Positions 22,601 through 34,049 of a stretch of DNA of 64,000 nucleotides are shown here, in pieces. The stretch is taken from positions 124,001 through 188,000 of the forward strand of contig JAFCMP010000544.1 in the NCBI GenBank assembly GCA_017506865.1, in the 5' to 3' direction. Source of the stretch: Tribonema minus. Taxonomy: Eukaryota; Sar; Xanthophyceae; Tribonematales; Tribonemataceae. The notes under the pieces were generated by a model. The model saw nothing but the letters and a program-made list of their open reading frames with translations. It was not told the origin of the DNA and made no database searches. Position 1 is the first letter of the stretch. Each line of letters opens with the position of its first letter. The position numbers and the translations under genes are program-made.

Positions 22601-25600
22601 TTCCGTGTTCCGTTTTCTTTTTTCGGTCCGTTTAACCACGGTTCAAACACGGTTTGCCTGGAAAATTTCCGTTTCGTTTTTCACTTTTTAAAATTCAGTT
22701 TCAGAACATGATATTTTGAACATGTCATGTGAGCATGCTAATTGACCTTTAGAGGTATCCGTGTCCTATGTTAAACGGAAATTTTACTCCGTTTTCCGTT
22801 TCGGTTCCGTTCCGTTTGCAACCTCTAACTGACAGGCCAATCACTGGGGGGATGAGCATGCCACCCCCGCTTAAATAGTCCCTCGTTGTGTTCAGCGGCT
22901 TAGCCTGTCGAGCTTGCGGAGCTCTGTCCCAGGCACGTAGGTTGCTAGGGTGTGAGATAGGTGTTGGCACCTCTCGTTCAATAAATAAGAGTCCCAATTC
23001 ACGGAACCCGCGCATCAACGCCTGACGCGAAATGTTAATTAGCCGAGAACCAGTTTGCACTGAGAGTTGGGCGGTCAGAAGTGAAATTTCCAAAGGCCTG
23101 AATTTGCCCACAAGTGTATGTTTCGCACTGCCAGCAAAGCAGCAGCAGCAGTACGCTGTTAGGGACCTGCTCACCAAGTATGAACACGTGACCAGCATCA
23201 AGGGAGTGCCAGCTGCCCCGTGAAGGAGGGGCTGCGTGGAGTTCCTGTGATCGCCTTCAATGTCAACAGGATGTTCCAGGGCGAGCTTTGTACGTTGAGG
23301 AAGCTTTCTACAGCCGTTGCGAGCTTTCTACGTTGCGAACGATGATTATCAATTTCAGCCAATCATTGTCACTTTGCATGGGCAAATTGTGGGATCAAAG
23401 CCGGATCAAATCCAGTAAACTAGCAATGTCCCGCTCCGTAACTTGCGGCGCCTGGTCATGTCGTTTTACATCAACTCCCTCAGCATCCGCACCTATCCCC
23501 TTCTCACTCCATGTACTGGAGCAACAACTGGCGTTACTGGTTCTGTCAAGGAGGGACCTCCATAAGCACGTCAGCTGCTCTCAGGACGCTGGCCAGCAAC
23601 ACCGGACATGGCAGTCTGAAGGCCGCCCAAGCCAGTCCAAAAGCCGGTCAATCTCCTGCAATGCCTTATGTGGACATGGCAGCGTGGAATGTTATGCGCG
23701 GTCTACGCATGACTCTGCACAAGATAGATATGCGATGACACCATGGCACGATCCGATAAAATGTCAGCAGCAGGCAGGGCAAGCTTACCTTGGTGAGCTT
23801 CACTGTCGACGGACGCCGGATCCTCTGGCGCAGTGAAGAGCAGCCCTACGCCCGGCACTCTTTCCACTCCAAACATCTGCGCAACCTCAACTGCCGGCTC
23901 CACTATATGCACAACCTAAGGCACAGACAGCACAGGCAGAATGCTCATTACCCTGACCAGCCGTGCAAGCCAGTCAGAATGACTGGTCTCAAAGACCATT
24001 CATGATACAAGCATGCTGCACTGCGACTTCTATTGAGTTGCCATGCCATTGCCACACCTCATTGCCTTGCAAACGGCTGGATTCTTGCCAGCAGCAGTAG
24101 AGAGACGGTGCAGCAGAGAGTGGCTGCGGCAACGATTGTCACCTGGAGGCCACCAACATTTGCTCAAGCGGTACGCATCTAGCTAGTACCGGCACTTCCA
24201 GCAGCATTGCGTAGTGACGATGTCAAATGTAGACTGAACCGACATCTATATACTTGTGCTAAGGGGGGACTCACCTTGAGCATGTTCGGGAACTCAGCAG
24301 CCAAACTTTGCACCAAGATGGAGGGCTTGGTGGGGTCGTTGCCCTGCTTCTCTTTAGTAGCTGCAATCAGTACCATGGATGTCTCGAGGAAACCTGGGTC
24401 GGCCAGGACAGTTTCTGTCATGAACTTGCTGAGCAGCTGATTTGCCTGCTGCAAAGGCACGCCCTTCAGATAAAGACTGGTCACAAGGTGTCGGGGCAAG
24501 GTTCCCTCTGCTGCGTCCACCGCATCTCGCACATCCTCACAGGTGTGCGCAGAAAGCTCCCTTTCCTGCCATACAAAGTGCACATGAAAACATTGCAGGA
24601 AGCAGTCAAAGTCGCATTCAGTGCACTGGAAGCGAGCCCTGCAAGGAAGCATCGATATGTCTGAGCTGAACTTGCTACGCTCAAACTAACTCTACCATCA
24701 ACCCCGTGGTGCCTGAAGCCATGCATTAGTGTCGTGTCCAATGTTGACGTCAGCCATGCGTACATTTAGTTCCAATCTGCGCTGTCGGCACTCTGGCGTC
24801 ACATGGCCATTGGAGTGGAAGCGCGGAGGTCAGAATGCCAAAATAGAAGCCGACAGCACCTCTGCACTAAATACTTCATTCTACGCAAGGGCGTCTGGCG
24901 TTATTCACAATGCAGTGTGAGCACTGAGTGCACGGGTAACTGTGGTCTTGCTTTTCTGCACAGGTAGGTACAGCCTGACAGCGCAAAGAAAATGCGGTGT
25001 AGCCACCACTGCTGATTTAGTGAGCCAACACTGCTAGTGAGCGACAAACCACTCTTTTGGCAAGTACATACCTCAACTGACTGGTGCGGGTACACCAATA
25101 TGGCAGGCAGGGTCCCGTCAAGCGCTTTGGCCTGCTTGCATGGAGGTGATGACGTCATGTCGCCCTTGTCACAAAGCAGGACCCCAGCCTGAACAAAACA
25201 CAGAGTATATGATGGCGAGGTCAGTCATGTACCACATATACAACGTCTCAATTAACATACAATAGATGAGGCAAAACACACGTGTGACGCACTGCTCATA
25301 CCCAGCAAACAGGCTTCTGCTGCAGCAGCTATTGCAGTGGAGAAGGCATGAGTTGCATGGGGTTAGCAGGACTTTAGAGGGGGCGTGGAGGAGAGGGATT
25401 GTCAGGAGGTGCTTGCAGGTATGCGTGAGTGAGGTAGGCAGTGGCAAAGCTGCAGCGGCAACAGCAGAAGAGGCACGGAGACCACTTGTCTCCTAAAACA
25501 CTTTGGCACGAGCGGAAGGAGCAACAAGGGTCGCATGGCATTGCGTTGACATCCCACCAGAGACAACAGGCAACCCGCCAGAGTGCACGCACATGTGCTT

Positions 25601-28600
25601 GCATATCACATGCGCGGCAATATCTCACCCGCCTGTTGGCATGGTTCATGATGTTACTGCAAAATTGCCGTGGCCGACAGAAGGGATGTCTTTGAATGCC
25701 TTCAAAAGCAGGCATCTGGATGTTGATCGATTGAGTTGGCCTGAACAAGCGTAGTGTTGATTGGTCAAGTTGGGATGTACTTCTATGCGCATACCACACC
25801 TTCTGCTTCATTGCATCGATGATACAAGTGCTTGCAGCAGCAGACATACTTCCGAAGTATGCTAGACTCACCCTGAGGTAATAAGCAAAAGCAATAAGCT
25901 AACATGGAAAAATTTCTCGCTCACCCTGAGGTGTCCAGCGCCAAGGGACTTGGTTGCACCCGACCACCCAGTCAAGGTCTCGTCCTGTCAGGCGCAGCAT
26001 GAGAGGAAGGTGGTCTTGTACAGGATGGGATGCACATTACAATTTGAGGTAGACAAGCTTGCCGAATTTCGGGGCACTACAACTCGGTGACTTAGTACGT
26101 GGACAACAGGTTGTAGCATATACTTTGAGGTCTGCTCAATGGACATGTCGGAACAGACGAAATTGATTATGCTTCCAACCGTAACCTCAGTACGAGTGGC
26201 AGGTATGCCTCTTCGTCACAGACATAACTTGCAGCAACGCTCACAGACGTGATGAACATGCTGCAAGCGGTGATGACTGCCTCCTATCAGACTTGTGTGT
26301 CCTGACATCATGGTAGTGCGCAAGCGCATCACTGGAATGGATCAAGTAACACAATCCCCTCTTGCATCTGCGCCAGTTTCCACCCAACTCTGGTGGCGTT
26401 CTTCATGATTGGATTTATTCATTGCTTCGAAACAGAGAAAGGTTATAGTAACTTCTTTTACGCCTGCTGTGGCCTCTGCTGCTGTATTTGAATTTGCCTC
26501 ATCAAGCGAAGCTCACACAAAAGCACACCATGATGTGTCGCCCAGCAACTTACCAGTGCGTCCACAGTCAGTGGTGATTCTGCCGCTTTTTCCAGCACTG
26601 CAATCACCCAGGCCGCATTCCCACCGAGCACCGTGTCTCTGAAGGCATCAGTGCCTTCCAGCACCAGCGTGCTCCCCAGCATAGTCGGTGCGTCTTGGTC
26701 CGCTTCCTCATGTGCACCTGCAGTTGTTCCTGAGTCAATGGTAGCATCGTCTCTGGTGTATGGTCGTGAAGCTTCTGGTGAGGGTTCCTCGGCTGCATCA
26801 AGCAGCAGACACGCAACAGAATGCAGGACCAACGCACTGAGTGAAGTTGCAAAAGCAGTAGAGTAGCAGTATCGTTCTGCTCCTGGCCGTCATGGTCAAA
26901 ACAACGTGTAAACAAGACATGACGCCGCTGCAATGATTTACACTCACCTACGTGGACGTGCTCCTTTGCAAAGGCGACCACGCTATCGATATCCTGCAAG
27001 AAGCAACAAGAGCACCAGGGAAAACGTACAAGTGCGAGTCTATTACATGCCATCAGAGGAAGCTGCACAGGTACATCAATCACTGTTTGTGTTACACGAT
27101 CACCGTGCTGCTGCTGCAGCAATTGAAAGCAACAAGCAACATGGCAAATAATCTGATGAGGCAGTAAATAACGTGAAGTGTGCAGTGACAACACCTGCAC
27201 ATTGCCCATACATTGCCTGGATATGTATTGCAAGATGGCTGCGGACGCCATTTTACCAAGCTTTGCAACCTCTTAAAAGCCACAATCCAGCAACGACGTG
27301 TGATTTAATCTGTGAATGACATGTACAGCAATATCAAGAATGTTGCGCTTGCTTGACAGTAGTGCTGATGACAGCACTTGCGTACCTTCAGGTTTCCCTC
27401 AAACACCAGCCGGCGAAGATTGCCCGATGTCTTGTCCCGGGCGATGAGCACCAGGCCAGGGGCGGCTTCTACCCCAAACCTGGCAGGGCACAAAGTGCAT
27501 GACAACGACAGGCATACAACCATGTATTACTGAAGTCAGCAGTATCTCAGCGCATCTTCACCAAGTTGTACGGAGGACATCTCAGAAACATTGTGTGGTA
27601 CCGTGAAAGAAAATCATGACAATGAGTTCATGAACGAGCCAACAAGGACACTTCAATCGCACAGGACCATATATAAAGAATACTTGGTAGCAGTAGTAGT
27701 TGTAGTTTGAAAACTTCAAAGCACAGAATCGCGCAGTTTTTGTGCTGTCAAACAAGGAACATGGCATTGCGTGTCACAATGCTCGCATTGTAGTTTGCAA
27801 CAGAAGCAATGCTTCAAGTCAGCGCACTTACTTTGCAGCAGAATCCTTGGTAGTGGCAGCAACAGCCTGCGTATGCAGCCGCAGCAGCATGATATGTTAG
27901 TACAATTTGTATTGTGAGGAACCAGATGCTGTCGGGTGCAATAGGTACAGGACCTCACCTGGCGGTACCACATCAAGCTTCAAGGGATGCTGGAGCAAAG
28001 CACAACATGCTCCAGCCCAGTGCATGCATTCTTCAGCTGCCTCACGTGCAGCAACAAACGCCAACCCTGAGCATGGCAGTATGATGCGGATCTGAATACA
28101 TTGCTGCAAATGCTCTATCACCATTGGTCAGTGATTAACATAGACACAGCACCACACACCATGGCATTGGTCAGATGAGGTGTGCATCTTACCTCAATCA
28201 GCTGTGCTGTGTCCCTGAGTGCATACCCCATTGCCGTCACCAGCGGTCTTGTAGATGAGGCCTCGGTGAACAACACAAGTATGGCAGTGTCCTCATCGTC
28301 AGCCGCAGCCAGTGCAGCTTCCAATTCCGAGTCTGTGGCAACCCTTCATGTGCAAGGAGCACAACAGACAACCAGCAAGACAGACACTTAGAAAAAAAGG
28401 CACAGATGAGCCAAGCACGGTGAGCCGCACACATCTCACAAAGTGGGCATAGATCACACCGACATCCGAGTGAAAATGATACAACGCATACATCTCTGAG
28501 TGCACGTCATTTACGCAGTGTTGCATCCTTTGCACATTTTCCAATTCCATGACATGAAGCAGCTGAGCCAGCCTTTCACGTCCAGGTCTAGGTGGCATGA

Positions 28601-31600
28601 TGCAAGATATTTGAGAGACGAGTTGATCTCACCTCTTGGTAAGAGCCGGTATCACCAGAGTGGCTTCATGCTTGATGCTTTTGGCATCCCCCGCTTGCAG
28701 CTGTGAGCATGACACATAAAAGCAGCACTTCCTGTAAATGGCGGCCCGGTTCTGTACTGCAGAAGCAGTGTCAATGCAGCTACATGAAGGGCAAGAACAG
28801 TGTATGAATTCTTGAAGACACGATGCAGATGCTATGTGCACCTGCGCCTTGGTTTGGGGTGGGTTTACATTTGGGCGCAGACGTGCATGTATAGCACCAC
28901 ACATGCACAATACACATACGCACCAGTTTGGATTCCCTCACGGAAGGACCACCATATGGGTTCGGCTGAGGAATGCCTGAGACAGCAAGGGCAACAACAC
29001 CACAGCGACTTGTGAGTAGAGTCATTCACACAACAGGTGACACAATGCACATGATTGCACATTGTGCAATGTACATACTTTCTAAAACCAAGCACTTTGG
29101 ACATGCGCTGATGTGGTTGGCTAGACAACCACCAATTGCTTGTACGACCACTACATCCTCTTGTTTGCCAGCACCAATTGTTTGGCGCTGTCTTTGCGCT
29201 GTCTTGGGATGCGGGGGGTCTCATCGGCTAGGATCCCAATCATCACACTTGGTCATACACTTTCCGAGAATTTCCGATAATTTTCAAACACTAAAGGAAT
29301 TTTTGGCCAAGTTTTTCTTACTATTCGACTCCCTGCAGTACAATCTTGGTGTATGAACAAACAATTTTACACTTGGATCTGTGAGCAATTGCATAGAAAT
29401 GTGCAGCAAACTAGAGTGTTCACACATCATCACAGTATGCTCACTGAACAAAAATTGCCAGCCAGCAGCACACAGAAGTGGTAGTCGTGTGTAGGTTCTT
29501 GCAACGTAGAGAGCTTTGGCTCACTACCATGTTGCTCCACAACGGCAGAGATAGACATCAGGATGATTGATGCAACAGAAGACGCCAGTCGTGTTCTGCT
29601 AAAAGTGAATTGAATGTATTGTAGTTGGTCCACCGGCAGGTGTAACTGCCGTAACCGTCAAGCGTGCAAAACGATAATGAGCATGTAACTGCCATATGCT
29701 CCAACAAAAGTCATTAATGAATATTCTCAAGCGCGTCTGAAACACAGTAAGGTATGTGCTGGGGCACAGCCAGGCCAGCACTTTGTGTGAGGTTCTACGA
29801 TGGTGTTATAGTTTCATCAATTTATCAGGATCTGTGGTTTTGTTTGCATCCATCTGATACGTCATGTAGGATGCCGCAAGGTCACGCCTAAACAGGGGAA
29901 GGGACCACTTGCGTTGCAGTGACAACAAAATCCACTTACGTGGACCTTACAGATACAGTTGTTGAAATCTGTAAAAGCTGAAGTCATGTACACTAGCAAC
30001 GGCTATCACAATGCACATAATTGCACCAGACATTGCAGCATCCTGAAGAGGGTACAAGACGCAAAGGGCAATGCACCGTATTGCTGTTGGTCTCAAAGTC
30101 AATGCGCGAGATGCACGACGCAACTGGTATGCCTCACCAGAAAACACTTTGAAGGAACCAGGTAGAAGTCCCAGCTTGGCCGCTTTCTTTTCTGCCAAGA
30201 TGTCAACTGCAGCATTGCACACAAGGCATTGCATTGCGCAAGCAAGTGGCATGGGGTCAGTCACTTGCATCTCTGAACGGTACATGAATGAGCAGTGTGC
30301 ACCCACACGAGCATCGCGCATGATCTTTTTTCTTAAGCGCATGGATACACAATGCTCCATGGTTTGTGTAAGGTTGTTTAATCCGCGTTACCAACATAGT
30401 TGAGGACAGACACTGGCCAGTAACAACCACAGTTGCAGTGCGACCGCCACACCCGGCACTGGAACCACCGGTGTTGGGACCACACTGCAGCAAACATGGC
30501 AGTACAGCAGAGTTAACATGTATGCCAGGTGATATACCATACCTGCACTTGCTTGGAACCCCAGCTTCTTGAGAAAAGGTGCTGCTTGAGCAAACTCGAG
30601 TGCTCGGTGCTGACACGGTGGGCATTGCTTGGATGCATATGCATACACAATGCTGAGCTGTGTTGCCTCAAGCACATCCCTGAGCAGCAAGCAATAGCAA
30701 TGTCATCGTCAGCATCACAAAAAACATGCACGAATGAGTTGTGACAGGTTGCTTGAGTGCTGTTTCGGTGAGAGAGGCTGTGTTTGCACGCTAGTCACAT
30801 ACCCTTTACAAAGGTCGAGGTGCAGGCACCCATGTTGACACTATCAGTAAAAAGTTATGCAGTGCTATTTGCATAACTATCAAAAGGGTTTGCACCACAA
30901 CGAAAACGCTGTTGTAACCCTACGCTCCCATGTGGCCGCAAAACAAGAGACATGCAACTCTTTGGAAAAGATGGCAGCACATTTAACGAGAGTACGAAAG
31001 CCTGCCAGCTCAGAATTTGTCACAATCAGTGTTGAGCAAGGACTTCACTCAGCTTGCATGAAAAAGCAACCAGCAAACACTGTTGAATTGGTCAAAACAT
31101 TGAATTTGCAGTGCTGCGCGCATCACATTCGCTGAAGTGCTACAGCCACAAGCCTTTGCTGATTGCAAACAAAAATTTGAATTCCACTTGTCTATTTCTT
31201 GAATCTGTCGACATTACACCAAATGCAAAAATTTGCTCTTTTGATACCTGGCTGCTGATTGTCGTTTTTTACTGAAATCTGCCGTGTTATGAACAATGAG
31301 CTAAGCCAAATCATAAGCTGAATACATGTCATGGTGATGTGTGTGTGTTGAGCACCTTGAAGCAATTTGCATGCAATATATCAAGCTAGTAGAAAAAGTA
31401 GGTGAGGGCGTCACAATAGCATTAGACGCACAACGCCCATGGCATTGGAACTAGAGTGTGATAATGAATTATAAAACAACGCGTTGTTTCCGTTAGTTTC
31501 AGTTGTTCATTATATGACGAACAGTTGTATAACGAACACTTGTATAACGAACAGTTGTTCGTTATATAACGAACAACTAACGAGGGCGCTCGACGCGAAT

Positions 31601-33397
31601 TCGTTGTTTCGCATTGTGTAAATGCTCTGCAGCTCGTTTGCACGAGCTCTGCTGCACCGTGTGACAACTATGGCGGCACGTATGAGATGCGCTCGTGTGC
31701 CAAGCAGCGTACCGCCACCGCTGCCTGACCCTTTCACAAGTTCTGCTATGCTTGCACAAGGCATGGCCAAAGAGCAGCATGAAGACAAATCTTGCACGGG
31801 TGGCATGAAAGCCGAGTGTTTGCATGGGGGCACTCGGGGGCACAGATCGAGTGGTGGCTTGCACATTCAAGTGCTTGCTTTCATACTAGTCGGCCGCCCA
31901 CTCTGAGCTCCTCATCTTGACAACGCACACGCACTGTTTCCATAGTTCAAGTTCCAGTTGAAGTTCAACATGGAGTTATTGTGAACTGTTCTAACAAGAG
32001 AACCTCCTGTATGATTTATGCAAAGCTTAGCATTGTAGCAACTGCTTTAAGGCTAGTGGAACTCGTAACAGGGCGACTGAGATGCTTGCAAGTCCGAGAG
32101 GGGAAAGTAGCTCTTCTCTAACGCTAACGCTATCTTATCCCAGAATGGTGGGCATGATTTACTGTTAGTATACAGCAGCAACGATATAATCACAAATATA
32201 TTATTAAATAAAGAATAACTAACGGATGGTTGAGCAACAATACCGAATAACTAACTGTAGCAATAGTTGTCACTCTAATTGAAACCATACAAACAGGCTT
32301 CAGGCATATCACAGCAGCGAATCGGCAATATTACCAGTATGCCTCAGATGCACATTTGATATCCAGAGCAAAAGTCTTAGCTTGCTTCTCCACCGCCCAC
32401 AAGGCACTAACATGACAGGGCACCAATGCTTTCCATACACCTCAGGTGCTGCAGCAGCATGCACCTGCTAAGTTGTTGCCCTTTGACATTTGGGTGTATG
32501 GAAGCCAGCAGGTGGCTGTTGAGCGCATCACAACTACCCAAGTGCTGTCCTTCAGTGCCAACAGTGGCTTTTGACACCAAACAGTGGATGCACAGTGTTG
32601 CAACTGCCGAAAGCGCTCCACTTCAGTGCCAGCAGCGTCCTGCTAGCTTGTGCGTGCACCGTTTGCGGACTAGTACGAGCCCCTGCCGCCAAGCAATACA
32701 ATGACTGCGACGCATGTGCAAGCAAAAGATAGGCCACAATGGGTGGCCTAGCATCAGCGGGCAGCCACCCTCCCGTCGCATATTGTGCTGGTCAGCAGAT
32801 TCCGCTTGACATGTAAGTGAGATTGAAGTGACAAGGGACCTGTGAGGGAGAGTACAGCAACACGAGTCCATCTCGTACCTGATTTGTGCATAACAATTAA
32901 AGCCGGTGTTGTCATATTATGGCCTTGTCGGTGCCTGTATCTTACAGTGCAGTCACTAAGTGCGTCCATTGATTGGCTGACCTCAACCATGCTAGTAGCA
33001 TGCGATTGTGCTCACTTTACAAAGCCTGAATAGGTGAGCTGCGCCACGCCTGCTGCTCCAAATATCGCCCCGTAATCAAACGCTGCGTCCTCGCTTGCCC
33101 CTGAAGCAACAGAACGAGTTGACAAGGGTTTTGTGAATTGAGTGTTCACGTGCACTGAAGCATCTAGCATCTACCAGAGTGTTGTTCAAGCCGTGTTGTT
33201 CAAGAGCCGTACGCTCATCCCGAGTAATCATGCAGCCGCAAAAGGGATAGATTTATCTGCTGGCCGTCCACCACACATCCGGACATGGTGACACCCGATC
33301 TTGCACTACGCAATCAGCTCAGGTTCTTGCCTGCAGTTGCAGTTGTCAACCCAAGCGCGCCTACTGCCAGAGCTAGTAGTAAACATCCTGCCCGCAT
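13661..33397 (-). CDS. gene A: secretory-pathway protein with several thioredoxin-like folds and a CPPC motif
   Basis: About 28 exons, ~911 codons, modelled by frame continuity: 33397-33331, 33100-33021, 32878-32840, 30840-30803, 30679-30543, 30206-30148, 29977-29940, 29595-29528, 28976-28924, 28700-28633, 28587-28460, 28332-28193, 28091-27959, 27866-27832, 27479-27386, 26993-26948, 26792-26554, 25984-25925, 25188-25072, 24565-24275, 23915-23789, 20807-20761, 19613-19516, 19259-19180, 18682-18544, 16092-15963, 15074-14961, 13732-13661 (TAG). The N-terminus MRAGCLLLALAVGALG is a signal peptide. CPPC lies at residues ~94-97 in IVYAYASKQCPPCQHRAL. Later domains show thioredoxin-like cores (AAPGLVLIARDKT, VERVPGVGLLFT, LPSMLVYIPKR) without cysteine pairs. 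The tail is acidic coiled coil, then DSKKKLKKK, ending NAEL. This suggests a PDI-like lumenal protein; DNAJC16-type is an alternative, but no J domain was found. One junction (27959/27866) is off by one base. Exons 4, 6 and 7 are least certain. Confidence 0.72.
14199..14662. mobile_element. TA-flanked MITE (family E), copy 1
   Basis: 464 bp between TA dinucleotides (14197-14198 and 14663-14664). The left end is gagcggggtcatgatataag and the right end is the inverted form cactgtgacccccctg. It shares its interior with the copy at 47061-47502, including TTAAGTAG/AGGGTTTG words and a ttgagcgt(c/t)gttgaata block. It lies in the last intron of gene A. TA duplication and short inverted ends suggest a Tc1/mariner-type non-autonomous element. 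Confidence 0.65.
17365..17402 (+). mobile_element. F2 LINE tail in a gene A intron
   Basis: Reads ctgggcttgttcgcgccctg then agcgagaattcataaaaa and abuts gtacattaggg at 17403. It aligns with 12202-12241. No left target copy could be recognised. Confidence 0.65.
20446..20659. repeat. 107-bp tandem duplication in a gene A intron
   Basis: Two copies (20446-20552 and 20553-20659) of a unit beginning gccat(t/a)gcccacacagc, ~90% alike. Both strands stay open across it, and a minus-strand reading (EANVYVI, SSLNWLNAVWAMAK) looks protein-like. The neighbouring gene A exons join in phase without it, so I leave it intronic. Confidence 0.7.
21921..22827. mobile_element. 907-bp hAT-type MITE with 8-bp target duplication
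   Basis: Flanked by actgacag at 21913-21920 and 22828-22835. The ends are tagaggttagcaacggaa and, inverted, tagaggttgcaaacggaa. hAT elements make 8-bp duplications and have YAGRGNTTGCAAA-like ends. The interior is rich in cgtttccgtttcg/aaacggaa arms that can fold back, plus three exact 20-bp units (tgtcgtcttatccgatacaa) at about 22191-22250. No transposase ORF is present, so it is non-autonomous. It lies in a long intron of gene A. Confidence 0.88.
31553..31578. repeat. 26-bp perfect palindrome
   Basis: The half-site agttgttcgttat is followed by its exact inverse. It ends a short array of (t)tgtataacgaaca repeats starting near 31510. It lies in a gene A intron. It could form a hairpin or a cruciform; no function is inferred. 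Confidence 0.8.
33331..33397 (-). other. gene A first exon: signal peptide, GC donor
   Basis: ATG at 33397, 22 codons plus one base. The sequence is Met-Arg, a Leu/Ala/Val core, then Thr-Ala-Thr-Ala, a good cleavage region. The donor reads CAG|GCAAGA, a GC-AG intron consensus. The phase left by this cut fits exon 2 at 33100 exactly, whereas any GT donor lies beyond an in-frame TGA. Confidence 0.65.
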
Positions 33398-34049
33398 AGT
33401 GCCACCTGCTGACGCAGCAGCACACTGCCCGAGAGCTCGATGCACTGCCGTCCGGCTGCTGCTTGAATGTTGAGGACGTGGGAAGTGGATCAAGTTCAAC
33501 TGTTTCCTTTCAAGATCGATCGCCACGTGGAGCGGCCACGTGGAGCAAACTGCTGCTGTGGCTTGTATCTTCTGATGCGTGTGCAGGATCATGGAGGACA
33601 TCGGCCTTACAAAGTGCAGAAGGGGGAGTTGCAGGAGCTCGCGGCAACTTTCCGCATGACAGCAGCAGTCTCCTGCATCTCGAAACCTGGCTCCTAGTTT
33701 CTGTGCTCTTGCTATGTAGGCTCCTCAGAAGGCTCACTTTCTGTGCAGGCACCCTTAAGTAGTGGCCAGGCCGATGACCTGTCCGCCCAATCCCAGGCAC
33801 CTCAAGTTGAAGACGCCGGCGGCGTCCTCGGTGCAGACGACGTACATTATGGTGCTGCCGCAAGATGCGCTGAAGGCACAGCTTCTGCACGGTGTGCATT
33901 GCATTGTGCCTCCGTATGTGGTAGTTGGGGCGGATCGCGTGCATGGACGTGAGGCATGTGTAGGCACGGTGTCACCAGGTCGCAGATACCGCCATGGACA
34001 CACCCAAAGCTTTCCTTGCCTGACAAACTATGAACACATTCATTATCAG
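33398..34049. promoter_or_regulatory. region between the 5' ends of genes A and B
   Basis: Gene A starts at 33397 (-) and the first exon I can support for gene B begins at 34050 (+). The stretch has + frames open from 33463 and 33467 that might be the start of gene B. They do not join the 34050 exon by a convincing splice. A shared or closely spaced promoter pair is inferred from orientation only; no core promoter motif is claimed. Confidence 0.35.
33755..33990 (-). mobile_element. diverged LINE fragment (endonuclease region)
   Basis: The minus strand retains, in shifting frames, pieces of the LINE C-terminal region: ATHTAQKRCLQRILRQHH-like and VPGYRADTVIDPG-like blocks seen at 4030-3890 of the main LINE. 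It is more diverged than the other copies and has no 3' tail, so it is an older remnant. It lies upstream of, or within, the 5' part of gene B. Confidence 0.65.

Noticed and set aside
23692-23714. A short terminal exon ending gene A at 23692 (TAA)
   Set aside because: It is in phase, but the exon at 20807-20761 and all exons down to 13661 continue the same frame with matching phases, so the gene almost certainly goes on.
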